DNA from: Rehaibacterium terrae | GTDB taxonomy: Bacteria; Pseudomonadota; Gammaproteobacteria; Xanthomonadales; Xanthomonadaceae | Direction of reading: 5' to 3' | NCBI RefSeq assembly: GCF_014202935.1 | Contig: NZ_JACHHX010000013.1 | Coordinates: 19,428 to 83,427, forward strand | DNA length: 64,000 bases | Shown here: positions 37,644 through 45,128 of the stretch, one piece after another | Layout: every line of letters begins with the position of its first letter | How positions within the stretch are numbered: position 1 is the first letter of the stretch | Notes under the pieces: generated by a model | What the model saw: the letters and a program-made list of their open reading frames with translations, nothing else | Database searches by the model: none | Told to the model about the DNA's origin: nothing | Program-made: the position numbers and the translations under genes

Positions 37644-38795
37644 TCAGCCTTGCCGCTGCGCCCGCCAGGCCTTGAGCACCTCGGCCTCGCGTTCGGGCTC
37701 GATGCCGGCGCGCAACTGCGCCTGCCGCTCGGCCGGCAGGGTGGCGAACCACTCGAGCGTGTCGGCGGCCGTGGTCGCCAACGGCCGGAAGCTCAGCCCG
37801 GCGGCGATGGCACGGTCGTTGCGATGGCGGGCGAAGCCGGCGGTCTCGCCGCTGCCCGGCACCCAGGCCGGCATGTCGCCCCACGGCGAGACATCGTGTT
37901 CGCGCAGGAACTCCACCGGCACCCAGTGCAGGCGCGCACCGGCCGTGGTGACGGCCTGGATGCCGTGCAGCATCGCCGCCATGCTCATCGCGTAGTTCGG
38001 GCCCATCGCGTTGAACTTGCCGAGCGTACGCGATTCGGCCACGCGGATGGTCCACTCGGCCAGATCGCGGGCGTCGATGATCTGGGTCGGGTCGCTGCCG
38101 TCGCCCGGAGCGAGCACGTCGCCGCCGCGGGCGATGCGCAGCGGCCAGTAGCTGAAGCGGTCGGTCTCGTCGCCCGGGCCGACGATCAGGCCGGGGCGGA
38201 TGATGGTGGTGATGCCGGGGAACCATTTTTCGGCCTCGGCCTCGCAGGCGGCCTTCATCGGGCCGTACAGCGCCATGTTCGCGCGCAGCGTCTCGCGGGT
38301 TTCCTTCATGATGTCCGCGCCGGTGTACCGCGCGAGCGGGGCGTCCTCGTCCTGGCCCGGCGTGGCGCTGTCCGCGTACACCGACAGCGTCGAGATGAAA
38401 ATGTAGTGGCCGACCTTGCCCTGCAGCACCTCGCCGACATCGCGCACCCAATGCGGCACGCTGGTCGGGTTGTCGATGCACACGTCCCATTCGCGGCCGG
38501 CGAGCGCGGCGAGGTCGCCGGTCTCGCGGTCGCCGGTGAGTTCCTCGACCCCGGCCGGCCAGTCCTGCGGGCGGCGGCCACGATTGAACAGCGTGATCCT
38601 GTGGCCGCGCGCCAGCGCGTAGCGCACCTGGTGCGGGCCGGTGAAACCGGTGCCGCCGAGGATCAGGATGCGCAGCGGTTTTGCGGCGCGTGCGACCGGT
38701 ACGTCGGCGGCGGACAGCAGGCCGGATTTAGCGACCAGGCCGACGGCGCCGGCCAGCGCGCCGAGCTTGAGCATGTCTCTACGGGTGGTGGACAT
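37644..38795 (-). CDS. NAD-dependent epimerase/dehydratase with Tat signal
   Basis: The 383-residue protein starts with a twin-arginine signal (TTRRDMLKLGALAGAVGLVA). An extended short-chain dehydrogenase follows, with ILGGTGFTG near 46-53, TLSVYAD and the YGPMK catalytic Tyr-Lys pair, and it resembles isoflavone-reductase/sugar-epimerase relatives. Export of an NAD-dependent enzyme by Tat, already folded with cofactor, is unusual though known. GAGGAAG precedes the ATG at 38795. It lies 10 bases behind the transporter gene and is probably cotranscribed with it. Confidence 0.85.
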   Translation of the reverse strand: MSTTRRDMLKLGALAGAVGLVAKSGLLSAADVPVARAAKPLRILILGGTGFTGPHQVRYALARGHRITLFNRGRRPQDWPAGVEELTGDRETGDLAALAGREWDVCIDNPTSVPHWVRDVGEVLQGKVGHYIFISTLSVYADSATPGQDEDAPLARYTGADIMKETRETLRANMALYGPMKAACEAEAEKWFPGITTIIRPGLIVGPGDETDRFSYWPLRIARGGDVLAPGDGSDPTQIIDARDLAEWTIRVAESRTLGKFNAMGPNYAMSMAAMLHGIQAVTTAGARLHWVPVEFLREHDVSPWGDMPAWVPGSGETAGFARHRNDRAIAAGLSFRPLATTAADTLEWFATLPAERQAQLRAGIEPEREAEVLKAWRAQRQG

Positions 38796-38805
38796 CGAAG
38801 CTTCC

Positions 38806-40161
38806 TCAGGAAGGCGATGCAGCGGTGGAGGGGGTGGTTCGCACGCTGGCCGCGCTGTCGTCGGCGGTTTTCTGCAGGGTCGCCTGGCGCCTGCCCAGCC
38901 ACAGGGCGAGCAGCAGCCAGACGGCGGAGAGCGGGGCGGCGGCCCAGGCCAGGCCGGCGATGCCGAGGCCGAGCGCGCCGATCGCCGCGCTCGACCAGGC
39001 ACCGATCTGGTCGCCGGCACGGTAGACGAACACGTCGATGAAGTTCTTGGCCTTGTATTTGTCCTCGCGCGAGAGCGGCACGTAGAGCATCTCGCGGGCC
39101 GGCCGGGCAAGGGCGAAGTTGGCGGTGCGGCGCGCCACCTGGAACACCAGCACGCCGAACACCACCGGCGCCAGGCCGAGCGCAGTGAAACCGACGATCG
39201 ACACCAGCGGAAGCAATGCCAGCGTCCAGCCCACGCCGAGGCGGCGCACGATGTGCGCGGCCAGGCCGAGCTGGATGAACAGCGTCAGCGCGTTCACCAG
39301 CATGTCGACCTGGGCGAAGTAGGCGACCCGGCTTTCGCGGTCGGCGAATGCCCCGGCGACGATCTCGGCCTGCAGGAAGTACAGGAAGGTCGAGCCCAGC
39401 GTGTAAAGCAGCATGTAGCCGCACACGCCGAGCAGGTAGGGCGACTTGAGTACGCTCGTGTAGCCGGCGGTGAGCTTGCCGCCGATCACTTCGCTGTCGG
39501 CCTTCGCCTGCTCGCTGGAGGCGGTGGCGACGCGTCGGCTCAGCGCATACATGCAGCGCAGGCCGGCTTCGAGCAGCGCGATCGACACCAGCAGCAGCGC
39601 GGCGGTGCCCAGCAGATCGACCAGGCCGCGGGTGATGGCGCCGCCGACCAGGCCACCCACGGTGCCGCCGGCGGCGATCATCGCGAACAGCCGCTTGGCC
39701 TGATCGCCGCGGAAGCAGTCGGCCATCACCGCCCAGAACAGCGAGACCACGAACAGATTGAACACGCTGACCCAGATGAAGAAACCGCGCCCGACCCAGA
39801 CCTGGGCTTCCTCCGACAGCCCGGTCAGCGCCGCCCAGAAGCCGAGCAGGCACAGCATCAGCACCCGGTAGGCCCAGGCGACGAAGCGCCTGCGCGGCAG
39901 CTTTGCCACCAGCGCCGAGAACAGCGGGGTGACCAGCAGCGTCGCCAGCAGCGTGCCGGTGAACAGCCAGGGCAGGTTGTCCACGCCGCCGGCCACACCC
40001 AGCGCGTCACGGATCGGACGCAGGATGTAGTAGCTGGCGAAGACGAAGAAGAAGTAGGCGAAGGCCAGCGCCAGCGGCGCGCGCTCCTCGCGGCGCACCT
40101 GCAGGAACTGGCGCCACAGGCTGGGAGGCGCGTCGTGCGGCGAGGCGTTGGAACGGCTCAT
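38806..40161 (-). CDS. NTP/NDP exchange (NTT/TLC)-like transporter
   Basis: The 451-residue membrane protein has about 12 hydrophobic segments. It begins with the pattern of the ATP/ADP antiporter-like family: ALAFAYFFFVFASYYILRPI followed by RDALG, then FWAVMADCFRGDQAKRLFAM and a second-half ARPAREMLYVPLSREDKYKAKNF. Free-living bacteria carry distant members whose substrate is unknown, so nucleotide exchange should not be assumed. AAGGA precedes the ATG at 40161. It heads a likely operon with the epimerase. Confidence 0.82.
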   Translation of the reverse strand: MSRSNASPHDAPPSLWRQFLQVRREERAPLALAFAYFFFVFASYYILRPIRDALGVAGGVDNLPWLFTGTLLATLLVTPLFSALVAKLPRRRFVAWAYRVLMLCLLGFWAALTGLSEEAQVWVGRGFFIWVSVFNLFVVSLFWAVMADCFRGDQAKRLFAMIAAGGTVGGLVGGAITRGLVDLLGTAALLLVSIALLEAGLRCMYALSRRVATASSEQAKADSEVIGGKLTAGYTSVLKSPYLLGVCGYMLLYTLGSTFLYFLQAEIVAGAFADRESRVAYFAQVDMLVNALTLFIQLGLAAHIVRRLGVGWTLALLPLVSIVGFTALGLAPVVFGVLVFQVARRTANFALARPAREMLYVPLSREDKYKAKNFIDVFVYRAGDQIGAWSSAAIGALGLGIAGLAWAAAPLSAVWLLLALWLGRRQATLQKTADDSAASVRTTPSTAASPS

Positions 40162-40344
40162 GGGCGGTCCTTGGCGGATCAGGAGAGTCTGTCAGGGAGC
40201 GCGGGTGCTGGCACAGGCTGAAAGTCAGGGGTTGGTCGCGGTACGGACAATGCGCTCTGCCGTTCGGATCGTGCGACCGGAGGTGGCATCGGCTTCCTGC
40301 CGGCGAGACTCGGGCGATCGCAGCCGCCGCGCACGAGGACATCC

Positions 40345-40540
40345 ATGCCATCCGGTCCCGACCCGACCGACCCGCATCCGATGCCAGGTTTCCCGCAGGT
40401 CCGCGGATCGAGACCGGCGAGTACACCTCACGGCGATCCCGAGGGCGCGGAAAACTTCGAGTGCAACGTGTGCTGCCTGTTTCCCTTCGTCGGCGACAGG
40501 CTGGTGATCGGCCGCTTCTGCGCCATCGCGCGCGGCGCGC
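40345..40540 (+). pseudogene. Decayed xenobiotic acetyltransferase (Vat/CatB family)
   Basis: Frame one starts SGPDPTDPHPMPGFPQV, matching the N-terminus of Vat-type (streptogramin/CatB) hexapeptide acetyltransferases. A second frame then gives IETGEYTS, corresponding to the family's GDYTYY strand. The first frame resumes with GDPEGAENFECNV and FVGDRLVIGRFCAIARG, which matches DDPExxENF-NVLYHYPF-GDKLIIGKFCAIA. About 30 N-terminal residues are missing between the segments, two frame changes are needed and everything after residue ~65, including the MNGANH active-site region, is gone. It therefore encodes no enzyme. The ATG still has an AGGA site. Confidence 0.72.
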
Positions 40541-40575
40541 CTGGCGGCGCTGCGGGCGGCCACAGAGGCGGGAAA

Positions 40576-40722
40576 CGGGTGAAGAGAAGTGAGGGGAGGG
40601 AGAAGACCGGGTTTCGACGTGCCGACGCTTTCCCTCGTTTCTCACTCCCCATCACTCACTCCTCCGCGCTCCCGGTCGCGGTTCACGCTGCTCCTGAGGG
40701 GGCGCGATGCGCTGTCGCGGCT
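40576..40722. other. Purine/pyrimidine tract and non-coding spacer
   Basis: A purine run (GAAGTGAGGGGAGGGAGAAG, near 40586) is followed by a pyrimidine run (CTTTCCCTCGTTTCTCACTC, near 40628, continuing to 40668). They are imperfect inverted copies that could form a hairpin in this spacer between the acetyltransferase remnant and the EamA gene. Nothing coding is seen. Bases 40162-40344 also hold no feature I can support. Confidence 0.45.
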
Positions 40723-41589
40723 TCATCGCTGCGGCGCACTTCCGAAAACCGCCAGCGCGATGCCGCCGAGGATGACGCCGCCGGCGGCGATCAGGCGTGG
40801 AGTGAGCGGTTCGCCGAGCAGGGCGACGCCGGCGACGGCGGTCAGCACCGGCACGGCGAGCTGCACGCTGGCGGCACGCGTGGCGGTGAGCGAGGGCAGG
40901 GCGGCGTACCAGACGATGTAGCCCAACCCGGAGGCCAGCGCACCGGACAACGTCGCCAGCAGCAACCCCTGCGGACTGATCGAAACATGCGGCAGCGCCA
41001 GCAGGCTGGCCGCCAGCGCAAACGGCACCGCGCGGACGAAGTTGCGCGCGGTGGTCAAGGCCGGGTTTTCCGCGCCGCGACCGAGCAGCGAATACACGCC
41101 CCAGGCGATGCCGGCGATCGCCATCAGCGCGGCGCCGGATGGCGAAGGCGCGGTGACGCCGGGGGCCACCAGCCACGCCAGTCCGGCGAAGGCGAGCAGC
41201 AGTCCCGTCCATTGCCGAGGCGACGGCCGCTCGCCGCCGCGCAGTCCGGCCAGCAGCATGGTGAGTTGCACGCAGCCGAACAGGATCAGCGCGCCGGTGC
41301 CGGCGCTCAGGCTCAGGTAGGCGAGCGAGAAGGCGATGGCGTAGGCGAACAGCATTGCCGCCGGCAACCAGCGTCGGCCCGGGCGCGGCGGCGGGCGCTC
41401 GCCGCCGAGCCAGCCCAGCAGCAGCCACAGGGACAACGCGCCGGTCAGCAGGCGCACGCTGGTGAAGCTGACGGCGTCGATGCGCGGATCGGCCAGCGCC
41501 CAGCGGCACAGCAGCGAGTTGGCCGCGAAGGCGCACAGGGCGAGCGCGGTCAGGGCGAGCACGCGGATCGGCGGGAGGCTGGCGGTCAT
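40723..41589 (-). CDS. EamA/DMT superfamily transporter
   Basis: The 288-residue protein has ten hydrophobic helices arranged as two five-helix EamA repeats (AANSLLCRWALADPRIDAVS near 20; ALMAIAGIAWGVYSLLGR near 155; PVLTAVAGVALLGEPLTP near 245, a classic DMT motif). Such exporters move amino acids or metabolites; the substrate is unknown. The start at 41589 opens the first helix; there is only a weak ribosome-binding site. Confidence 0.88.
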   Translation of the reverse strand: MTASLPPIRVLALTALALCAFAANSLLCRWALADPRIDAVSFTSVRLLTGALSLWLLLGWLGGERPPPRPGRRWLPAAMLFAYAIAFSLAYLSLSAGTGALILFGCVQLTMLLAGLRGGERPSPRQWTGLLLAFAGLAWLVAPGVTAPSPSGAALMAIAGIAWGVYSLLGRGAENPALTTARNFVRAVPFALAASLLALPHVSISPQGLLLATLSGALASGLGYIVWYAALPSLTATRAASVQLAVPVLTAVAGVALLGEPLTPRLIAAGGVILGGIALAVFGSAPQR

Positions 41590-41700
41590 CGGGCGGTGCG
41601 CGGGTGAGCACCACAGCCTGCCGCCGTCACCGCGCCGAGGGAAGGGGCAGGACTTCCGGCAGGGGGCGACCCCGCCCGCCACTCGGGTACGCTCGACCGG

Positions 41701-41719
41701 TTGGCCGCTCCGCGGCCAA
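41701..41719 (+). promoter_or_regulatory. Leader hairpin before the S10 carboxypeptidase
   Basis: TTGGCCGC and GCGGCCAA form a perfect 8-bp stem with loop TCC, 33 bases before the ATG and ahead of the ribosome-binding site. A -10-like TACGCT lies at 41686-41691, so the hairpin would be at the very 5' end of the mRNA. Confidence 0.4.
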
Positions 41720-41751
41720 GCCCGTCAGCGCGCAAACATGAGGTAAGGACC

Positions 41752-43233
41752 ATGCGTCATTGGATTCTGGGGCTCGCCGCGTTCGCCATCCTCGGCGCCG
41801 CGGTGGCGGCGGACAAGCCGGCCGACAGACCGGCGGTCGAGCCGCGAAGCAGCAGCACGAAGGGAACGGTCAACATCGGCGGCCAGCGCGTCGCCTACAC
41901 TGCGACCGCGGGCACCCTCGTGCTCAAGACCGACGACGGCAAGCCGCGTGCCGAGCTGTTCTACATCGCCTATACCCGCGATGGCGTGGCCGACCGCAGC
42001 AAGCGGCCGGTGACCTTCACCTTCAACGGCGGCCCGGGTTCGTCCTCGGTGTGGCTGCACCTGGGCACCTTCGGCCCGCGCCGGGTCGATTTCGCCGATG
42101 CCGTGCAGCCGGCGCCGCCGCCTTACGGGTTCGTCGACAACGAGCACAGCCTGCTCGACGTGACCGATCTGGTGTTCATCGATCCGGTCGGCACCGGCTA
42201 CAGCCGTCCGGCCGGCGAGGCCAAGGCCGAGGAGTTCCATGGCGTGACCGAGGACGTGCGCTCGGTAGCCGAGTTCATCCGCCGCTGGACGGTGGAGAAC
42301 GGTCGCTGGAACAGCCCCAAGTACCTGGCCGGCGAGAGCTACGGCACCACCCGCGCCGCCGGCCTGGTCGACTATCTGCAGGACGCCGAGGGCATGTTCT
42401 TCAACGGCGTGATTCTGGTGTCCTCGATCCTCAACTTCCAGACCGCGCGCTTCGACCCCGGCAACGACCTGCCGTACATCACCTTCCTGCCGACCTACGC
42501 GGCGACCGCGTGGTACCACGGCAAGATCCAGCCCAAGCCGGCGCTGGAGCCGTTCCTGGAGGAAGTGCGCCGTTTCGCCGAGACCGAGTACGCGCAGGCG
42601 CTGATGCTCGGCGCGCGCCTGCCGGCGGCGCAGGAGCAGGCGGTGGCGGCAAAGCTGGCGCGCTACATGGGCGTGAGCGAGCAGTTCGTGCGCAACGCCA
42701 ACCTGCGGGTGAACATCTTCCGCTTCACCAAGGAACTGCTGCGCGACCAGCGCCGCACCGTGGGCCGTCTCGACAGCCGCTATGTCGGTATCGACGCCGA
42801 CGCCGCCGGCGAGCGTTTCGAACACGACCCGAGCTATACCGCCATCCTCGGTCCGTACACCGCGGCGCTGAACGACTACGTCCGCCGTGAGCTCAAGTTC
42901 GAGGACGCGCGCAAGTACGAGATCCTCAGCGGCCAGGTCAACCAGCGCTGGAACTGGGGCCAGGCCAACGGCGGCAGTTTCGTCAACGTCGGCGAGAACC
43001 TGCGCCGCGCGATGAGCAGGAACCCGCACCTCAAGGTGCACGTCGCCAACGGCTATTACGATCTGGCCACGCCGTTCTTCGCCACCGAGTACACCTTCGA
43101 CCACCTCGGTCTGGAGCCGGCGCTGCGCGGCAACGTCACGATGAGCTATTACGAGGCCGGACACATGATGTACAGCCACCCCGAATCGCTGGAGAAGCTC
43201 AAGCGCGAGCTGGCGGCCTTCATCGGGCGCTGA
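41752..43233 (+). CDS. Secreted S10 serine carboxypeptidase
   Basis: The 493-residue protein has a signal peptide (1-20) and a full S10 fold. The substrate-binding FTFNGGPGSSSVWLH, nucleophile Ser196 in GESYGTTR, Asp437 in NGYYDLATP and His471 in YEAGHMMY are all present. It removes C-terminal residues from peptides, probably in the periplasm. AAGGA precedes the ATG at 41752. It adds to the peptide-degrading set in this window (M3, S8, S9). Confidence 0.93.
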   Translation: MRHWILGLAAFAILGAAVAADKPADRPAVEPRSSSTKGTVNIGGQRVAYTATAGTLVLKTDDGKPRAELFYIAYTRDGVADRSKRPVTFTFNGGPGSSSVWLHLGTFGPRRVDFADAVQPAPPPYGFVDNEHSLLDVTDLVFIDPVGTGYSRPAGEAKAEEFHGVTEDVRSVAEFIRRWTVENGRWNSPKYLAGESYGTTRAAGLVDYLQDAEGMFFNGVILVSSILNFQTARFDPGNDLPYITFLPTYAATAWYHGKIQPKPALEPFLEEVRRFAETEYAQALMLGARLPAAQEQAVAAKLARYMGVSEQFVRNANLRVNIFRFTKELLRDQRRTVGRLDSRYVGIDADAAGERFEHDPSYTAILGPYTAALNDYVRRELKFEDARKYEILSGQVNQRWNWGQANGGSFVNVGENLRRAMSRNPHLKVHVANGYYDLATPFFATEYTFDHLGLEPALRGNVTMSYYEAGHMMYSHPESLEKLKRELAAFIGR

Positions 43234-43248
43234 GGCCGCCGCCGCTCC

Positions 43249-43268
43249 GGGCCGGTCGTCGCCGGCCC
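43249..43268 (+). terminator. Hairpin after the S10 gene
   Basis: GGGCCGG / CCGGCCC with a 6-nt loop, extended by GCTC/GAGC outside, lies 15 bases after the stop. It lacks a T tract. Confidence 0.45.
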
Positions 43269-43282
43269 TGAGCTGAAGGAAG

Positions 43283-43462
43283 GTCTGAACAAGTCCATCC
43301 TGGACTTGTTCGGCCGCTGCGCGGCTACGAGCCCTGCGGGCTTCAGACTCGCCGAGTCCGGCGCATGTCCGGACTCGGCTCCGCCGGATCAAGCACTTGC
43401 GCGCTTGATCCGCGGGCGCGCCATCCTTGGCGCGCGGAACCTCTGAACTTGTTCAGAGGTTC
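43283..43462. repeat. Array of seven consecutive hairpins
   Basis: The hairpins are 43287-43311 (11-bp stem), 43313-43325 (5), 43330-43342 (5), 43351-43379 (11), 43386-43411 (9), 43416-43435 (8) and 43437-43462 (12-bp GAACCTCTGAAC / GTTCAGAGGTTC, loop TT). GTCTGAA (43283) pairs with TTCAGAC (43342-43348), closing the first three into one branched unit. Nearly every base in 180 nt is paired. No open frame is supported. It resembles a large composite palindromic repeat lying between the S10 and first cold-shock genes. Confidence 0.8.
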
Positions 43463-43516
43463 CTGAACGGCAGGAATCACCGCATTGGCTTTTGCCGGAA
43501 AATCCGCGTACCATGC

Positions 43517-43584
43517 GCGCACTGTGTTTGCGGGGTCACTGTGAACCGTGGCCCGATGCGGAAGATCCAAACGATCGGCTTCAT
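43517..43584 (+). promoter_or_regulatory. Conserved 5' leader of the first cold-shock gene
   Basis: The first roughly 65 bases of the presumed leader, including GTCACTGTGAACCGTGGCCC and GATGCGG-AGATCC, recur almost unchanged upstream of the second cold-shock gene. A -10-like TACCAT lies at about 43509-43514. The leader to the ATG is about 160 bases long, as in cspA-type mRNAs whose leaders fold differently in the cold. Confidence 0.6.
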
Positions 43585-43684
43585 CGCGTTTCATTCGCTG
43601 TCTTTCTCCTTGCATACCCAGTACCGGCGACGCCATGAGGCGCGTCGGGTTTTCTTTCACATTTCTGGTTTCAAGGAGTTAGCC

Positions 43685-43894
43685 ATGTCCGATCGTCAGA
43701 CCGGCACCGTCAAGTGGTTCAACGACGCCAAGGGCTTCGGCTTCATCAGCCGCGCCGAGGGCGAGGACCTGTTCGTCCACTTCCGCGCCATCCAGGGCAC
43801 CGGCTTCAAGTCGCTGCAGGAAGGCCAGAAGGTCAGCTTCACCGTCACCCAGGGCCCGAAGGGCCTGCAGGCCGACCAGGTGCAGCCGCTGTAA
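43685..43894 (+). CDS. Cold-shock protein (CspA family), copy 1
   Basis: The 69-residue protein is one cold-shock OB-fold domain with RNP1 KGFGFI and RNP2-like LFVHF. It binds single-stranded RNA and DNA as a chaperone. Identity to the second copy is high (differences mainly in the loops after RNP1 and near residues 52-57). AAGGAG precedes the ATG at 43685. A strong terminator follows, so it is monocistronic. Confidence 0.95.
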   Translation: MSDRQTGTVKWFNDAKGFGFISRAEGEDLFVHFRAIQGTGFKSLQEGQKVSFTVTQGPKGLQADQVQPL

Positions 43895-43918
43895 GGCGAG
43901 CCGTCCAGGTGTTGCCCG

Positions 43919-43944
43919 AAAACCCCGGCCCAGGCCGGGGTTTT
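43919..43944 (+). terminator. Terminator of cold-shock gene 1
   Basis: AAAACCCCGGCC and GGCCGGGGTTTT form a 12-bp inverted repeat around CA, followed by TTTTCGTTTT. This is a strong intrinsic terminator. Confidence 0.85.
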
Positions 43945-44017
43945 CGTTTTCCGGAGGTTGCCGGCCCGGTGGCCGGATCCGTTTTCCGCCCTGCTCGCAA
44001 TCGTAAAAAAAGCGGGT

Positions 44018-44096
44018 TAGTATCGGGCGCGCTGTGCTTGCTTGGGTCACTGTGAATCGTGGCCCGATGCGGCAGATCCGAGCGATCCGCTACATC
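44018..44096 (+). promoter_or_regulatory. Promoter and conserved leader of the second cold-shock gene
   Basis: TAGTAT (44018-44023) follows an A-rich stretch and is the likely -10 box. The sequence from about 44027 repeats the leader of the first copy (GTCACTGTGAATCGTGGCCC and GATGCGGCAGATCC), while the next 80 bases up to the ATG have diverged. Selective conservation of the 5' part suggests a shared RNA signal. Confidence 0.6.
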
Positions 44097-44181
44097 GAGA
44101 CATCGCTTCTCCTTGGCAAGCGGCACCGTGCGGGCGAGGGGCCCGCCGGGTTTCAATCCAACTGTTGCAAGGAGTTCGTCC

Positions 44182-44391
44182 ATGTCGGATCGTCAGATCG
44201 GCACCGTCAAGTGGTTCAACGACGCCAAGGGTTTCGGCTTCATCAGCCGCGACAACGGCGATGACGTGTTCGTCCACTTCCGCGCCATCCAGGGCACCGG
44301 GTTCAAGTCGCTCAAGGAAGGCCAGAAGGTCAGCTTCAAGGTGGTGCAGGGCCAGAAGGGCCTGCAGGCCGACGAGGTGCAGGCGCTGTAA
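44182..44391 (+). CDS. Cold-shock protein (CspA family), copy 2
   Basis: This 69-residue single cold-shock domain has RNP1 KGFGFI and VFVHF. It starts at 44182 after CAAGGAGTT. It lies 287 bases downstream of the first copy in the same direction, with its own promoter, leader and terminator. The tandem arrangement points to duplication of a whole transcription unit rather than of the coding part alone. Confidence 0.95.
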   Translation: MSDRQIGTVKWFNDAKGFGFISRDNGDDVFVHFRAIQGTGFKSLKEGQKVSFKVVQGQKGLQADEVQAL

Positions 44392-44403
44392 GTCCAGCGC
44401 CCA

Positions 44404-44452
44404 TGGCGGTACCGCCAAGCCCCGGCCGCGCCAGCGGCCGGGGTTTTTTCTT
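44404..44452 (+). terminator. Terminator of cold-shock gene 2, preceded by a 14-bp palindrome
   Basis: CCCCGGCCGC / GCGGCCGGGG (44420-44443, loop GCCA) is followed by TTTTTTCTT. Just before it lies the perfect palindrome TGGCGGTACCGCCA (44404-44417). The first element is a clear intrinsic terminator; the second is of unknown role. Confidence 0.85.
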
Positions 44453-44461
44453 GTCCGCAAG

Positions 44462-44833
44462 TCAGCGCAAGGCGCCGAACAGGTGCCGGGGGTCGAAATA
44501 GACCTCGTTGCGGACGATCAGGCCGCCTTCGAGCTCGATCAGATCCATGCCGCGCGCCTCGTGCGTGCTGTCCGGGTGCAGGCGCGCGCGCCAGCGCAGG
44601 ATGAAGCCGCCGGGGACGGGATGGAGCGCTTCGCGCCGCCACACCCAGTCCGGATACAGACGCAGCAACCGGCTCAGATAACCGTGCAGGGCGGCGTGGC
44701 CGCGCAGGCCATCCGGCCAGGCCGGGTCGATATAGACCGCATCGTGCGCGTAAAAGGCCAGCAGACGGTCGGGGTCGCCGCCGGTCCAGCTGGCCAGCCA
44801 ACGGTCGCAGAAGCTTTCGAGCGGCTCGTTCAT
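44462..44833 (-). CDS. SnoaL-like (NTF2 fold) protein
   Basis: The 123-residue protein is a single SnoaL-like domain: helix WLASWTGGDPDRLLAFYAHD, then VYIDPAWPDGLRGHAALHGY and a beta sheet ending IVRNEVYFDPRHLF. Relatives are polyketide cyclases or ester-binding proteins; no substrate is suggested by context. It ends at the terminator of the second cold-shock gene, which may serve both directions. The start at 44833 has GGGG upstream. Confidence 0.8.
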   Translation of the reverse strand: MNEPLESFCDRWLASWTGGDPDRLLAFYAHDAVYIDPAWPDGLRGHAALHGYLSRLLRLYPDWVWRREALHPVPGGFILRWRARLHPDSTHEARGMDLIELEGGLIVRNEVYFDPRHLFGALR

Positions 44834-44936
44834 GCCCCAAGCCTGCAGGCGGCGGGGGAGGGCTGTCCAGCCGGGCGACCCCGTGGCAGGCTGTGGCGCG
44901 TTCGCCGAAGCGGGCCGACCCGAAGGGGAAGGCGCG

Positions 44937-45128
44937 ATGCGTGCAGTGACGAGGCGGGCGGTGTGCTCTTGCCTGCTGCAGCAGCCGGGCACGCAGCAGT
45001 TCGCGATCCGCTTCCGCAGCGGCGGGGAGATCGGCTGGTCGCGTGATGGCTTTCGCGCCTGGACCGAGGGTGGTTACTGGCGCTCGTGCGGGCGCAACAG
45101 AATCGAGGAAGCGAAGGGCAATGGCTGA
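44937..45128 (+). CDS. Small hypothetical protein coupled to the SDR gene
   Basis: The 63-residue frame starts at 44937 behind a strong AAGGGGAAGG and ends overlapping the SDR start by eight bases, which is typical of coupled translation. It contains two cysteines (CSC) and a W/G-rich C-terminal half (EIGWSRDGFRAWTEGGYW). I recognise no family. The ribosome-binding site and overlap argue for a real gene; the short length leaves doubt. Confidence 0.45.
   Translation: MRAVTRRAVCSCLLQQPGTQQFAIRFRSGGEIGWSRDGFRAWTEGGYWRSCGRNRIEEAKGNG

Noticed and set aside
36328..38490. Apparent 720-residue fusion of the sugar dehydrogenase with upstream sequence
   Set aside because: The upstream part is out of frame with, and overlaps, the epimerase gene; the lipoprotein signal at 37530 gives the natural start.
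38641..40221. Gln/Arg-rich plus-strand frame opposite the transporter
   Set aside because: Composition follows from antisense codons of a membrane protein; the transporter on the other strand is clearly real.
43283..43462. CRISPR-like or tRNA-like interpretation of the hairpin array
   Set aside because: The hairpins differ in sequence and length and have no regular spacing, so it is not a CRISPR; no cloverleaf or TPsiC-like loop is visible.
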